Assembly: GCF_029201565.1 (NCBI RefSeq)
Contig: NZ_CP104002.1
Location: forward strand, 1,691,001 to 1,755,000
Length of the DNA stretch: 64,000 nucleotides
Source of the DNA: Devosia sp. SD17-2
GTDB lineage: Bacteria > Pseudomonadota > Alphaproteobacteria > Rhizobiales > Devosiaceae
Direction of reading: 5' to 3'
The notes under the pieces were generated by a model. That model had not been told where the DNA came from. It searched no databases and worked only from the letters and a program-made list of their open reading frames with translations. The position numbers were made by a program, and so were the translations under genes. Below are positions 30,073 through 39,112 of the stretch, one piece after another (the stretch's first letter is position 1; every line of letters starts with the position of its first letter).

Positions 30073-30153
30073 TCCGGGAATGAGGCGACCGGTCCCGCCG
30101 GCTTGCCTCTCCCGGCGACCGGGCCCATGCCACATTTCTACCCGCAACAAAAA

Positions 30154-30175
30154 AGCCCCGGTCTGAACCGGGGCT
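30154..30175. repeat. Left copy of the duplicated 22-bp palindromic target (half of a former terminator)
   Basis: The 22 bp beginning AGCCCCGG and ending CCGGGGCT, with loop TCTGA, are repeated exactly at 31702-31723. Here an A-run precedes but no T-run follows, because the IS begins directly after. So on the plus strand it no longer makes a full terminator. Confidence 0.85.
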
Positions 30176-30187
30176 CAGACTGCTGAC

Positions 30188-30215
30188 AAACCCCTGGCTT
30201 TGGCCGGGGGTTTTT
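30188..30215 (+). terminator. IS-borne terminator at the left end, reading into the element
   Basis: AAACCCCTGGC and GCCGGGGGTTT make an 11-bp stem (one G-T pair) with loop TTTG, ending in TTTTT. It would stop transcripts entering from the MFS gene. Confidence 0.8.
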
Positions 30216-30228
30216 GATTCACTGGGGC

Positions 30229-31599
30229 ATGTTGAAGAAACCCAGCCCTGAACAGACTGCCCTCGAGATGGTGACGCTCGATGGTCTGGTGCCGAAGGAT
30301 CATTTGCTGCGCAAGATCGACGCGGTGATCGACTTTTCGTTTATTCATGATCGCGTCGCGGGGCTCTATTGCGCCGACAATGGCCGGCCCGCGCTTGATC
30401 CGACCTTGATGTTCAAGGCGCTCTTCATCGGCTACCTGTTTGGCGTGCGCTCCGAGCGCCAGCTGGTGCGCGAGATCGAGGTCAATGTCGCCTATCGCTG
30501 GTTCTTGCGCATGAAGCTGACGGATCGGGTGTTTGACGCCTCGACCCTGTCGCAGAACCGGCGCCGACGCTTCAACGACACGGATGTGGCGCAGGACATC
30601 TTTGATCACATCGTCGAGCAGGCGATCCGCCACGGACTGGTGGATGGTTCGGTGCTTTATACGGATTCGACCCATCTGAAGGCCAATGCCAACAAGGGCA
30701 AATATGATCTGCAGATGATCGAAAAGTCGCGCTCGGACTATTGGGCCGATCTCGACCGGGCGATCGAGGCAGAGCGGGCGCTGCATGGCCAAAAGCCCTT
30801 GAAGGACAAGGAGCGTGAACCGCAGGTCAAGGAAACCAAGGTCTCGCGCACCGACCCGGACGCCGGCTACATGGTGCGCGAGGGCAAGCCGAAGGGGTTC
30901 TTCTATCTCGATCATCGTACCGTCGATGGTCGCCATGCGATCATCACCGACACGCATGTGACGCCCGCCAATGTGCATGACTCGATCGTCTATCTCGACC
31001 GGCTGGATCGGCAGCGCCAGCGTTTCGACTTCGACGTTCAGGCCGTCGGGCTTGATGCCGGCTATGCCACGTCGGGCATCGCCAACGGGCTGGAGGCGCG
31101 CGGAATTCTGGGTGTCACCGGTTATCGCAACCCCACACCGCCGCGCCCTGGCATGATGCGCAAATCAAAGTTTGCCTATGACAGCGCGCAAGACGGCTAT
31201 GTCTGCCCGCAGGGCCAGTTGCTTGCCTATGCCACCACAGATCGCAACGGCTATCGCCACTATCGTTCGGATCCAAAGATCTGCTGCGATTGCCCATTGC
31301 TTGCTTCCTGCACCTCCAACGCTGCCGCAACCCGTACGATCACCCGCCATGTCTGGGCCGACGCACGCGAGCGCACCGATCGGCATCGGCTGACGCCTTG
31401 GGGCAAGGCGATCTACAAGCGCCGCAAGGAGACGGTCGAGCGCTCCTTTGCCGACGCCAAACAGCTTCACGGACACCGCTATGCAAGGTTCCGAAGTCTG
31501 ACACGCGTCGCCTACCAGTGCCTCCTGGCCGCCGCCGCCCAAAACATCAAGAAAATCGCCCTCGCGCTAACCAAAGCCCCCAAACCAAGCCTCGCATGA
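30229..31599 (+). CDS. IS1182 family transposase
   Basis: This 456-residue DDE transposase has an N-terminal DUF772-type domain (LRKIDAVIDFSF, PALDPTLMFKALFIGYLFGVRSERQLVREIEVNVAYRWFLRM) and LYTDSTHLKANANKGK, which likely holds the first catalytic Asp. VGLDAGYATSGIAN holds the second, and ETVERSFADAKQLHGHRYARFR carries the Glu of the C-terminal box. A Cys cluster (CPQGQ, KICCDCPLLASC) precedes it. ATG 30229 is chosen over TTG 30214. The gene appears unbroken. Confidence 0.95.
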   Translation: MLKKPSPEQTALEMVTLDGLVPKDHLLRKIDAVIDFSFIHDRVAGLYCADNGRPALDPTLMFKALFIGYLFGVRSERQLVREIEVNVAYRWFLRMKLTDRVFDASTLSQNRRRRFNDTDVAQDIFDHIVEQAIRHGLVDGSVLYTDSTHLKANANKGKYDLQMIEKSRSDYWADLDRAIEAERALHGQKPLKDKEREPQVKETKVSRTDPDAGYMVREGKPKGFFYLDHRTVDGRHAIITDTHVTPANVHDSIVYLDRLDRQRQRFDFDVQAVGLDAGYATSGIANGLEARGILGVTGYRNPTPPRPGMMRKSKFAYDSAQDGYVCPQGQLLAYATTDRNGYRHYRSDPKICCDCPLLASCTSNAAATRTITRHVWADARERTDRHRLTPWGKAIYKRRKETVERSFADAKQLHGHRYARFRSLTRVAYQCLLAAAAQNIKKIALALTKAPKPSLA

Positions 31600-31654
31600 G
31601 GCGGGAGCCTTGTGCGCGCCAAATCTACCAGGCGCTTAAGCCGGCAAACCCAGC

Positions 31655-31689
31655 ACAAAACAAAACCCCGCCCAAAAATGACGGGGTTT
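31655..31689 (-). terminator. IS-borne terminator at the right end, reading into the element on the minus strand
   Basis: On the minus strand AAACCCCG and CGGGGTTT form an 8-bp stem with an 11-nt loop, followed by TGTTTTG. It would stop transcripts entering from the giant gene. Confidence 0.7.
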
Positions 31690-31701
31690 GTCAGTGGTCT
31701 G

Positions 31702-31723
31702 AGCCCCGGTCTGAACCGGGGCT
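31702..31723. repeat. Right copy of the duplicated 22-bp palindromic target
   Basis: Identical in direct orientation to 30154-30175. TTTTT follows on the plus strand. On the minus strand, the direction of the giant gene, it runs straight into the IS end and has no T-run. Confidence 0.85.
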
Positions 31724-31744
31724 TTTTCATTTCATTGGGTCCGC

Positions 31745-34700
31745 TCAGTTGAGGCGGCCGCTCGCGTGGGCGAGGGTGGTGTAGACCTTGCCGCGATCCG
31801 AGAGCAGGTACTCGCGGGTCTCTGCAGCAGGGCGCGGGCCGGCGGCTGCACGCTTCAGCAGCTGCTCGAAGTCGCCCATATAGGCCTGGGCGGTGCGCAT
31901 GAAGTCCGCGTCGCGCTGCAGGCGCTTGCGCACTTCGTCATAAGTGCCCTGGCCGGTCAGCGTGTAGATGCGGCGCGAGAAGACATTGGACTCACCGGCC
32001 TGATAGCGGGCCCAGGCTTCGGACAGCGCAGCGTCATCAATGGCGCGGGCGATTTCCTCGGTCAGGGTCGAAAGGCCTTGCGGTGCCTGTGCGCTGGCCT
32101 GCTTAGCCGATGCGTTGCGGAGCACGTCACGCAGCCAGCCACCATTGTCGCCGGCCTGAGCCGGAGCTTCGGTGCGGGCTGCAGAAGCCGCCTGCTGTGC
32201 AGCCGGTGCGGGCGCCGGTGCCGGGGCAGGGGCCTGGACCGGTGCGGGAGCTGCTGCCGGTTCGGCCGGGCGAGCGCGGATCGGGTCGACCAGGGTCTGG
32301 GCGACCTGCGCGGGTTCTGGCTGGCGCGGGGCCGGAGCCGGATCGGGCTGGCGGATCGGAGCACGCGAAGCGGCGCGGCGATCGGTGACATCGTGCGTTG
32401 CGGGCTGGCCGCGGACGATCGCGTTGAGCTCGGAAAGCGCTTCGATCTGCTCGGCAACGACACGGCGCATGGCAGCAGCGCTGGCGCGAGTCTCTTCTGG
32501 CAGTTCGTTGACGCCACGTGCCAGTTCGGCGCGGGTCGCTTCGAGTTCGCCACCAACTTCGCGAGCCGTTTCGCGCATGGCGCGGGCGGTCTCGGCAAAG
32601 CGCTGTGTGGCGTCTTCGATGGCCTGCTGCGTTTCTGCGATCAGGCGGCGCTGCGCCTCCTGCAGGGCAGCACTGGTCCGGCGGCTCTCGCCATCGGCGG
32701 TTTCGCGGAAATCGCCGAGGCGGCCGGTGACCTGCTCGGTGGTTTCGTCGAGTGCCTTACGCACGACATCGGTCGACTGGTCGACGGCCTGACGCAGCTG
32801 CCCGGTGTTCGAGGCGATGGCGCCACGAACGGACTGGGTCGTGTCAGCGATTGTGTCAGCCAGCGTGCTGGTGGTCGAGGTGAGCACATCGGTAACGGTG
32901 CCGGCGGTCGACGCCAGAAGGTCGCTGACCTTGTTGGCGTTCTCTTCAAGAGCGGCATTGACCTGGTTGGTCTGGCCGGCGAGGGCCGAACGGACCGAGG
33001 TCGAGGTCTGGCTGAGGGCTGCGGCGGCAGCTTCAGCAGCGCGCTGGACGGCGGTGTCGACCTGAGCCGCGTTGGCGTCCAGGGTCTGAGTGAAGCGCTC
33101 ATTGGTGGAGAAGAGCGCGTCATTGACGTTGGTGGTTGCCGTTTCGAGCGCCTGGGTGATGGCCTGGGTGCTCTGGCCCAGCGTATCGGTGACCTGGAAG
33201 CTCGTGGCCTGCAGAGCTTCGTCCATGGCGCGGCGAGCCCCGATGAGACGACGTTCGGTTTCCTGAACGGTGTCGGAGATCGACTGGGCGAACATGCGCA
33301 TGCGGCCGTCGATATCGTCGGCCTTGCTGGCGAAGCTCTCGGCAAGGGCTTCCATGGCGCCACGGCGTTCCTCGAGGGTTTCGAGGGCCGTGCCGCTGGT
33401 GGATTCGAGGGCGCGGGACGCCTGGTTCATGCTCACCACTTCGACGTCGAGGCGGCCGAGGATGGACGCAAACTCGTCGACCATGGCGCGGATGGTCTGC
33501 TGCAGGGCGCCGACATGCTGGCCAACGAGAACGCCGGCCTCTTCGGTCTGGCCCATGGCTTCGCGCATGGTGCCGGCGTAGCTGGCGGTCTGCTGGGCGA
33601 TGCTGGTTTCGAGCGTGGCGAGGTTGGTGGTCGACGCATCCAGCACATGCTGCAGCAGCATGTTGGAATCGTTGAGCTTGCTGAGCGCCGTGGTGACATC
33701 GCCGAGAATGCGCGAGGTCGACACCGACATGAGTTCTTCGGCTTCCCGAGCATTGTCGGAGAGAGCGTCGCGCAGGATGTTGCCGTGACCGCGCAGCGCA
33801 TTCTGCAGCTCGGCCGAGCGTTCGTTGACGAGGGCGGCGAAGGCTGCGGTGTGGTTGGACACCGAGCGGTTGATTTCGCCCAGGCGCTCTTCGATCGAGG
33901 TGACGCTGTCGACGGCCTTGACCGTGACGATCTCGTCGATGTTGTGCGCCGCCATGCGGAACTGGTCGAGGGCCGAGCGCACGGCGATATCCATGCGGGT
34001 CGCGGTGTTCTCGACATCGGCCGCAATGGTGTGGGTCGCTGCGGTGATGCGGGTCGCGATGGTTTCCTCGATGCGGTCGGCGCCAGCTTCGAGGTCAGCC
34101 ATGGACTGGGTGATCGAGGTGTTGATCGAGGAGTTGAGCGACGCCAGGCGTTCGGCCGTAATGTCGGCGCGGGCAGTGATGGCCTCGGGCAGGGTGCCCA
34201 GGCGCTGGTCGACGAGGTCGATCATGGACTGGCGCGCGGCATTGACGCCGGTTTCGACGATCTCGGTGGCCTTGCGGACATTGTCCTGGAAGTTGACGCT
34301 GGCCGCGTCCATGCGGCTCGTCACATTGCGTTCGCTCTCGTCCACGCGGGCGAGGGCGGTTTCGACGCCGGCGGTGAGTGCGCCACTGATCTCGCCGACA
34401 CGGCTCGACACGGTCGAGGACATGTCATCGAGACGCGTGGCCATGGTCTCGGTAGCGGTGCGCAGCGATGCATCGATAGCTTCGCGGGCGGCAGCGCTGT
34501 GCTGCTCCAGTGTCTGCGCCATCTCGGCGGTGTGCAGACCGATCGTCTCGCCCATCGAGTTGGTGTGGTTGGTCAGCGTATCGGAGAGAGCCTGGGTGCG
34601 GCCGGCGAGGGCAGCACTCAGCTGGTGCGTGCGGGTGCCGACCGTGGTGGCCAGTTCCTGGGTCCGGCTGTCGATCGCTTCCGCGAACTCATTGGCGCGG

Positions 34701-37700
34701 TTTTCGAGGGCGCTGTTGAGGGCTGCGGTGCGGCTGTCGAGGGTCGCAGTGATATCGGCCGAATGGCTGCCCAGGGTCGAGTCGAGCTCGGCCGTGCGGG
34801 TGGCCAGATTGGTGTTCAGCTCCTGCGCATGGGCATCGAGCGCTTCGGTCATCAGCGTCGTGCGGGCGCTGACGTCTTCCACGATCTGGGTGGCGCGGTA
34901 GTCGATTGCGCTGGTCAGGCGGCTACGGCCTTCTTCAAGCTTGGCGCCGAGCGCGAGGGCACGGCTGTCCAGTTCTTCAGCAAGGCGATCGACGCGGGCG
35001 TCGATGGTGTTGCCGAGCGCCTGGGTGCGCACGTCGAGGCTGGCCGAGAAAATGTCGGCGCGGGCATCGAGACCCGAGGTCAGCGCATTGGTGCGCTCGT
35101 CAATGCCGGTCGTCAGGGCGACCGTGCGGGCGTCGAGACCTTCGGTGAGTGCCGAAGTGCGCTCGTCAAGGCCGGTCGTCAGCGCGTAGGTGCGCTCATC
35201 GATGCCGGCGGTCAACGCGGCAGCGCGTTCATCGAGACCGACGTTGAGAGCGGTCGTGCGCTCGTCGATGCTGGCCTTGATGGCGGCACTGCGCATGTCG
35301 AGGCCGGCGCGCAGCGCGAGGGTGCGGTCGTCAAGACCCGCGTTGAGCGCATTGGTGCGCTCATCAAGGTCGGCACTCAGAGCGGCAGTGCGCGCATCGA
35401 TGCCGGCGGTGAGGGCGCTGGCGCGCTCATCGAGATTGGTGGTGAGTGCAGTTGCGCGTTCGTCGAGGCCGCTGGTGAGCGCCGTCGCGCGCTGGTCGAG
35501 GCCGGCGTTGAAGGCCGCGGTGCGGGCGTAGAGGCCCGATGTCAGGGCCGAGGTGCGCTCATCAAGGCCGGTGGTGAGGGCAGTGGTGCGCTCATCAAGA
35601 CCGGCTGTGAGGGCGGCGGTGCGCTCATCGAGGCCTGTGGTGAGGGCTGCAGTCTGTTCGTCGAGGCCCGTGGTGAAAGCCGCGGCGCGTTCTTCAAGAA
35701 GGGCTGCGCGCTCTTCGAGGCCGGCGGTGAGGGCGGCGGTGCGCTGGTCGAGACCCGATGTCAGCGCCTCGGCCTTCTCTTCGATCATCGAGTGAAGGGC
35801 ATTTGCGCGCAGCGTGATGCCCGAGGTCAGGGCGCCAGTGCGGGCGTCGATGCCGCTGGTTAGGGCGTGTGCCTGCTCGGCGATGCCGCTGGTCAGGGCC
35901 TGGGCGCGCTCGGCAATGCCGGTGGTGAGAGCGGCGCTGCGCTCGTCGAGTGCTTCAGTGAGCACGCCGGTCTTGTCGTCGAGAGCCGTTGTGAGGGCAG
36001 TGGTGCGCTCGTCCAGCGTGTGGCTGAGGGCGTCGGTGCGAATGTCGAGGGCGCTGGCGAGTGCCTCGGTGCGGATATCAAGGCCGCTGGTCAGTTCGTC
36101 GGTGCGCTGATCCAGACGCGTGGTCAGGAGGCTGGTGCGCTCGTCGAGCTGGCTGGTGAGGGCGCCAGTGCGGGTCTCGAGTTCCAGCGACAATGCGTTG
36201 GAGCGCTCGGACAGCGTATCGGCGAGGTCGCGGGTGCGGCTGGTGATGGCCTGCTCGAAGCCCTGGGTGCTGATGTTGAGCGTCTCGCCCAGCTGTTCGG
36301 CTTGCTGGCGGATAGCGTCGCTCATCTCGCGGCCGCGGCCGCTGAGGGTTGTTTCGAGCGCTTCGGCACCGGACGAGATCGCCTCGGCAATGTCGCTGGT
36401 GCGGGTGGTGAGGATAGAGTCGATGCGGCCGGTGCGGCTGTCGATCGTCTCGCCCAGAGCAGCAGTATAGGTGTCGAGCGTGCTCGAGATTTCCTGGGCG
36501 CTGCTGATCAGGCTTGCGGCAATCGCCTGAGTCTTGGCGCCGATGGCCTCGTTCATTTCGCGCGTGCGCTCCGTGAGCACATCGTTGAAACGACCCGACT
36601 CCTTGTCGAGTGCCATTTCCAGCACATTGGCGCGGGTGGCAAAGCTGCTGCCGTGTTCGTCGAGGCGCGAGAGCAGGCGGTCGCCCTTGTCGCCGATGAC
36701 GCTGTCGAGGGCATGCAGACGGTCGTCGAGCGCGCCGGTGATTTCGGTCAGGCGCGCGTCGAAGCTGCCCAGCGATTCCTGGCCTGCCGAGGAGAGGGTG
36801 ATGCGGGCGCGCTCGGAGGTGTCGTCGAGAGCGCCATTGATCTCGATCAGCGCAGACTGGAGGCGGCTCTCCATGGCGTTGAGCTGGATCGAAACGGATT
36901 CGTCGAGCTGGCGCTGGAGGGCCGTGAGCAGGGCTTCGGCTTCGCTCGAGCGACCGGAGATGTCGCCGGCAACGCGCTGGCCAAGCTGCTCGAGGGCAGC
37001 GCTCACGAGTTCGCCGCGCTCACGCAGCTGGTCGACGAGCTTGGTGCCGCCGACGGCCAGCAGGTTTGCCAGGGTATCGGTCTGGTCTTCATAGGCCGTG
37101 GTGAACGAAGCCGTGTGGGCTTCGAGCGTACCACCGATGGAGCTGGTGCGGCTGTCGAGAGCTTCGATGAGCGTCTGGATATGGCCTTCGACCACTGCCG
37201 CCATTTCGGCGGAGCGGGATTCGATGTTGACGCTCAGGGAGTTGGACTGGTCTTCGAGCGTGCGAGCAACTCGCGAGGCGCTGTCATCCAGCGCCGAGAG
37301 GAAATCGGTGGTGCGATGATCGACCAGCTGGGCGAAATCTGTCGAGCGCTCGGAGAAGGTGGTGTTGAGCACATTGCCGGTCGACTCCAGCGCGCGGGTC
37401 AGATTGCCGCCGCTTTCAACGATCGTGCCGGCGATGCGCTGGCTGATCATGTCGAGGTCAAACACAAGGCCGGTGTGGCTCTCGGTGATTGCTTCGCGCA
37501 CGCGCTCGGTATTGGTGAGGACGCTTTCGCGCTGGCTGGCGAGCTCGGCGATGAGCGCGCGCATGCGCGATTCATTGTCCGAATAGGTGCGCTCGAGAGC
37601 GGTGACCTCATTGTGGATCATCACTTCGAGTTCGCCGGCGCGGGTGAGGGCGCGTTCGAGCCCGTCACCGAGGGCATTGACTTCGCGGCGCACAGCCTGC

Positions 37701-38242
37701 CCCACGGAAGCGACCTTGTCGGCGGCGGTTACTTCGGGTTCGGCCAGGCGAATGGCGGCCTGGGTGATGGAGGAGGCGGCGTTGCGCAGATCCTGGGCGC
37801 GACGAATGAGCGTCGCGACAGCAAAGAAGCCGAGCACCGGCAGGACGATGATAGCGAGGATGGCGATGAATTCGATCGTGCCGGCGAACTGTCCGAAATT
37901 GGCCATTTCCGGACCGTAGCGCAGCACGGCAACGGTCACGCCAGCGGTGACCCAGAGAACAGAGAGTACAATGGCGAGCCAGGTCGGCGTGGCCGACGAC
38001 CGGTTCTGCAGGCCATAGAGGAGACGCGAGGTCGAGGCGCGATCGTCATTGGCGACAGCGCCGGCCTGCTGGGCAATCTTGTCGGCTGTCCGCAGCCGTT
38101 CTGACTTGTTCGGCTCGCTGGGCTTGCGCTCAGCCGGTCGGTTAGCGGGATCGAGGCTGAACACCGATTCCTTGAGGGCGTCTTCCACTGCTGAAAACGC
38201 CAGCGCGGCAGGATCGTTCTGGGGCGTCGGGTTCTTGGCCAT
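31745..38242 (-). CDS. Giant hendecad-repeat membrane protein, Growth Pole Ring (GPR/RgsE)-like
   Basis: This protein has 2,165 residues from ATG 38242 (GAGAG just upstream; the frame is open to 38365). A cytoplasmic N-terminus of about 85 residues precedes two membrane spans (about 88-108 and 122-147). Then come some 1,750 residues of almost uninterrupted helix with apolipoprotein-like repeats. From about residue 680 to 1100 these are near-perfect 11-residue units such as ALTTGLDERTA. A Pro/Ala linker (about 1935-2030) and a 130-residue helical C-terminal domain end it. The architecture matches the Agrobacterium growth pole ring protein and Sinorhizobium RgsE, which organise polar growth; orthology is inferred from architecture. 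The IS element has removed the T-run of its terminator. Confidence 0.88.
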   Translation of the reverse strand: MAKNPTPQNDPAALAFSAVEDALKESVFSLDPANRPAERKPSEPNKSERLRTADKIAQQAGAVANDDRASTSRLLYGLQNRSSATPTWLAIVLSVLWVTAGVTVAVLRYGPEMANFGQFAGTIEFIAILAIIVLPVLGFFAVATLIRRAQDLRNAASSITQAAIRLAEPEVTAADKVASVGQAVRREVNALGDGLERALTRAGELEVMIHNEVTALERTYSDNESRMRALIAELASQRESVLTNTERVREAITESHTGLVFDLDMISQRIAGTIVESGGNLTRALESTGNVLNTTFSERSTDFAQLVDHRTTDFLSALDDSASRVARTLEDQSNSLSVNIESRSAEMAAVVEGHIQTLIEALDSRTSSIGGTLEAHTASFTTAYEDQTDTLANLLAVGGTKLVDQLRERGELVSAALEQLGQRVAGDISGRSSEAEALLTALQRQLDESVSIQLNAMESRLQSALIEINGALDDTSERARITLSSAGQESLGSFDARLTEITGALDDRLHALDSVIGDKGDRLLSRLDEHGSSFATRANVLEMALDKESGRFNDVLTERTREMNEAIGAKTQAIAASLISSAQEISSTLDTYTAALGETIDSRTGRIDSILTTRTSDIAEAISSGAEALETTLSGRGREMSDAIRQQAEQLGETLNISTQGFEQAITSRTRDLADTLSERSNALSLELETRTGALTSQLDERTSLLTTRLDQRTDELTSGLDIRTEALASALDIRTDALSHTLDERTTALTTALDDKTGVLTEALDERSAALTTGIAERAQALTSGIAEQAHALTSGIDARTGALTSGITLRANALHSMIEEKAEALTSGLDQRTAALTAGLEERAALLEERAAAFTTGLDEQTAALTTGLDERTAALTAGLDERTTALTTGLDERTSALTSGLYARTAAFNAGLDQRATALTSGLDERATALTTNLDERASALTAGIDARTAALSADLDERTNALNAGLDDRTLALRAGLDMRSAAIKASIDERTTALNVGLDERAAALTAGIDERTYALTTGLDERTSALTEGLDARTVALTTGIDERTNALTSGLDARADIFSASLDVRTQALGNTIDARVDRLAEELDSRALALGAKLEEGRSRLTSAIDYRATQIVEDVSARTTLMTEALDAHAQELNTNLATRTAELDSTLGSHSADITATLDSRTAALNSALENRANEFAEAIDSRTQELATTVGTRTHQLSAALAGRTQALSDTLTNHTNSMGETIGLHTAEMAQTLEQHSAAAREAIDASLRTATETMATRLDDMSSTVSSRVGEISGALTAGVETALARVDESERNVTSRMDAASVNFQDNVRKATEIVETGVNAARQSMIDLVDQRLGTLPEAITARADITAERLASLNSSINTSITQSMADLEAGADRIEETIATRITAATHTIAADVENTATRMDIAVRSALDQFRMAAHNIDEIVTVKAVDSVTSIEERLGEINRSVSNHTAAFAALVNERSAELQNALRGHGNILRDALSDNAREAEELMSVSTSRILGDVTTALSKLNDSNMLLQHVLDASTTNLATLETSIAQQTASYAGTMREAMGQTEEAGVLVGQHVGALQQTIRAMVDEFASILGRLDVEVVSMNQASRALESTSGTALETLEERRGAMEALAESFASKADDIDGRMRMFAQSISDTVQETERRLIGARRAMDEALQATSFQVTDTLGQSTQAITQALETATTNVNDALFSTNERFTQTLDANAAQVDTAVQRAAEAAAAALSQTSTSVRSALAGQTNQVNAALEENANKVSDLLASTAGTVTDVLTSTTSTLADTIADTTQSVRGAIASNTGQLRQAVDQSTDVVRKALDETTEQVTGRLGDFRETADGESRRTSAALQEAQRRLIAETQQAIEDATQRFAETARAMRETAREVGGELEATRAELARGVNELPEETRASAAAMRRVVAEQIEALSELNAIVRGQPATHDVTDRRAASRAPIRQPDPAPAPRQPEPAQVAQTLVDPIRARPAEPAAAPAPVQAPAPAPAPAPAAQQAASAARTEAPAQAGDNGGWLRDVLRNASAKQASAQAPQGLSTLTEEIARAIDDAALSEAWARYQAGESNVFSRRIYTLTGQGTYDEVRKRLQRDADFMRTAQAYMGDFEQLLKRAAAGPRPAAETREYLLSDRGKVYTTLAHASGRLN
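34950..36200 (-). repeat. 33-bp tandem coding repeats (11-residue hendecads) in the giant gene
   Basis: About 35-38 in-frame units of 33 bp encode variants of L-D-E-R-T-x-A-L-T-x-G. The DNA units are alike enough (recurrent GCGCTCATCAAGGCC-type blocks) to imply expansion by slippage or unequal recombination. Position 3-4 is usually DE or DA, and the Leu/Ala/Ile face is kept. Confidence 0.85.
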
Positions 38243-38599
38243 ACTCTCTACAACTCTCGCGTCGGCACTACAGCGACAAGGCGGACTTAAGGAGCAGTCT
38301 TTAACCCCGGCCCCCTTTCGGAGCCCGTGGTCAAACCGGAACAATTCGATGCAAATGCCCCGCACCGTTCCGAACCTTCGCCGCCGCGCGCTGGTTCATC
38401 GTTCACTATTACATTCAATTTGATGCAAACCGAACTTTTTCCTAGCGAAAGGTTAATTTTCGCGTGGAAACGGGCGGGAGATGAACGGCAAACAAAGGCG
38501 AAGATGTGGCTTAACAGGCTGTTCATCGCTGCGATCTAGGCTGAGTGCCGCAAAGGGCTCCGCAGGCCCTGAGTAGTCGCACTGGCGAGGAGGCCGAGG
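38243..38599. other. Divergent intergenic region between the giant gene and hpt
   Basis: These 357 bp separate two divergent genes. The middle (about 38390-38470) is AT-richer than its surroundings, consistent with promoters. I see no convincing gene, RNA or strong hairpin, and no promoter I would place exactly. Confidence 0.4.
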
Positions 38600-38995
38600 A
38601 TGGCGCGAAACACTGCTGCTGCACAGCCAGAGGAAACGCCACAAAGCCGTAAGCGCAGGCTGCGGCCGATCGATCTCATCCACTTGGCCAAGCAATGTCT
38701 CGGCGACGAGGCGCTCGAACTCGAAATCCTGCAGCTCTTCGACACCACCATCGCCACCTATTATGGCCGGCTGCAGGACGCTACAACGCCGGAAGAGGTC
38801 GCCATGAACCTTCACGCCATCAAAGGGGCCGCCTCGGGCGTGGGCGCCTGGGCAATCTCGGAGATGGCCGCAGCGCTCGAAAGCGACCATCGCGCCGGGC
38901 AGGACCTCTCGGTCGAACAGATTGATGACCTTGGGCTTGCTGTCGAAGACGTGCGCGGTTTCATCGCCCGACTGCTGGCCGGACAGCCAGAGTAG
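38600..38995 (+). CDS. Hpt (histidine phosphotransfer) domain protein
   Basis: This 131-residue protein has a basic N-terminus (about 1-22) and then a four-helix Hpt domain. The phosphoacceptor His72 sits in NLHAIKGAASGVGA, the classic H-x-x-K-G motif. It would relay phosphate between a hybrid sensor kinase and a response regulator; neither is in the window. GAGG lies close before ATG 38600. It is divergent from the giant GPR-like gene across a 357-bp gap that must hold both promoters. Confidence 0.88.
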   Translation: MARNTAAAQPEETPQSRKRRLRPIDLIHLAKQCLGDEALELEILQLFDTTIATYYGRLQDATTPEEVAMNLHAIKGAASGVGAWAISEMAAALESDHRAGQDLSVEQIDDLGLAVEDVRGFIARLLAGQPE

Positions 38996-39112
38996 GGTGC
39001 GCGTTCACGATGGCGGTGTTTGACCGCGCTTGCGGCTTCTTTTATAGAGCGCGCAAAGTTTAGTCGTTCGCGCCGGCCTCAAGTCTGGCGCCCACGAGGC
39101 CCGGTCGCTTCC

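Larger units (their letters stand above)
30176..31701 (+). mobile_element. IS1182-family insertion sequence (1,526 bp)
   Basis: Terminal inverted repeats CAGACTGCTGACAAACCCC (30176-30194) and its partner at 31683-31701 match at 17 of 19 positions. They bound one transposase gene. A 22-bp direct duplication flanks the element; its sequence is a terminator hairpin. IS1182 elements are known to insert into palindromes with long duplications, so the fit is good. Both ends carry inward-facing terminators. The element looks complete and possibly active. Confidence 0.93.

Noticed and set aside
31766..35863. A 1,365-codon open frame on the plus strand, plus another of 745 codons at 35867-38104
   Set aside because: Both lie antisense to the giant gene and arise from its repeated, GC-rich codons; no start signals or recognisable domains.
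34950..36200. Regular 33-bp spaced repeats that might look like a CRISPR array
   Set aside because: The repeats are in-frame coding hendecads with no separate unique spacers of CRISPR size and no cas genes.
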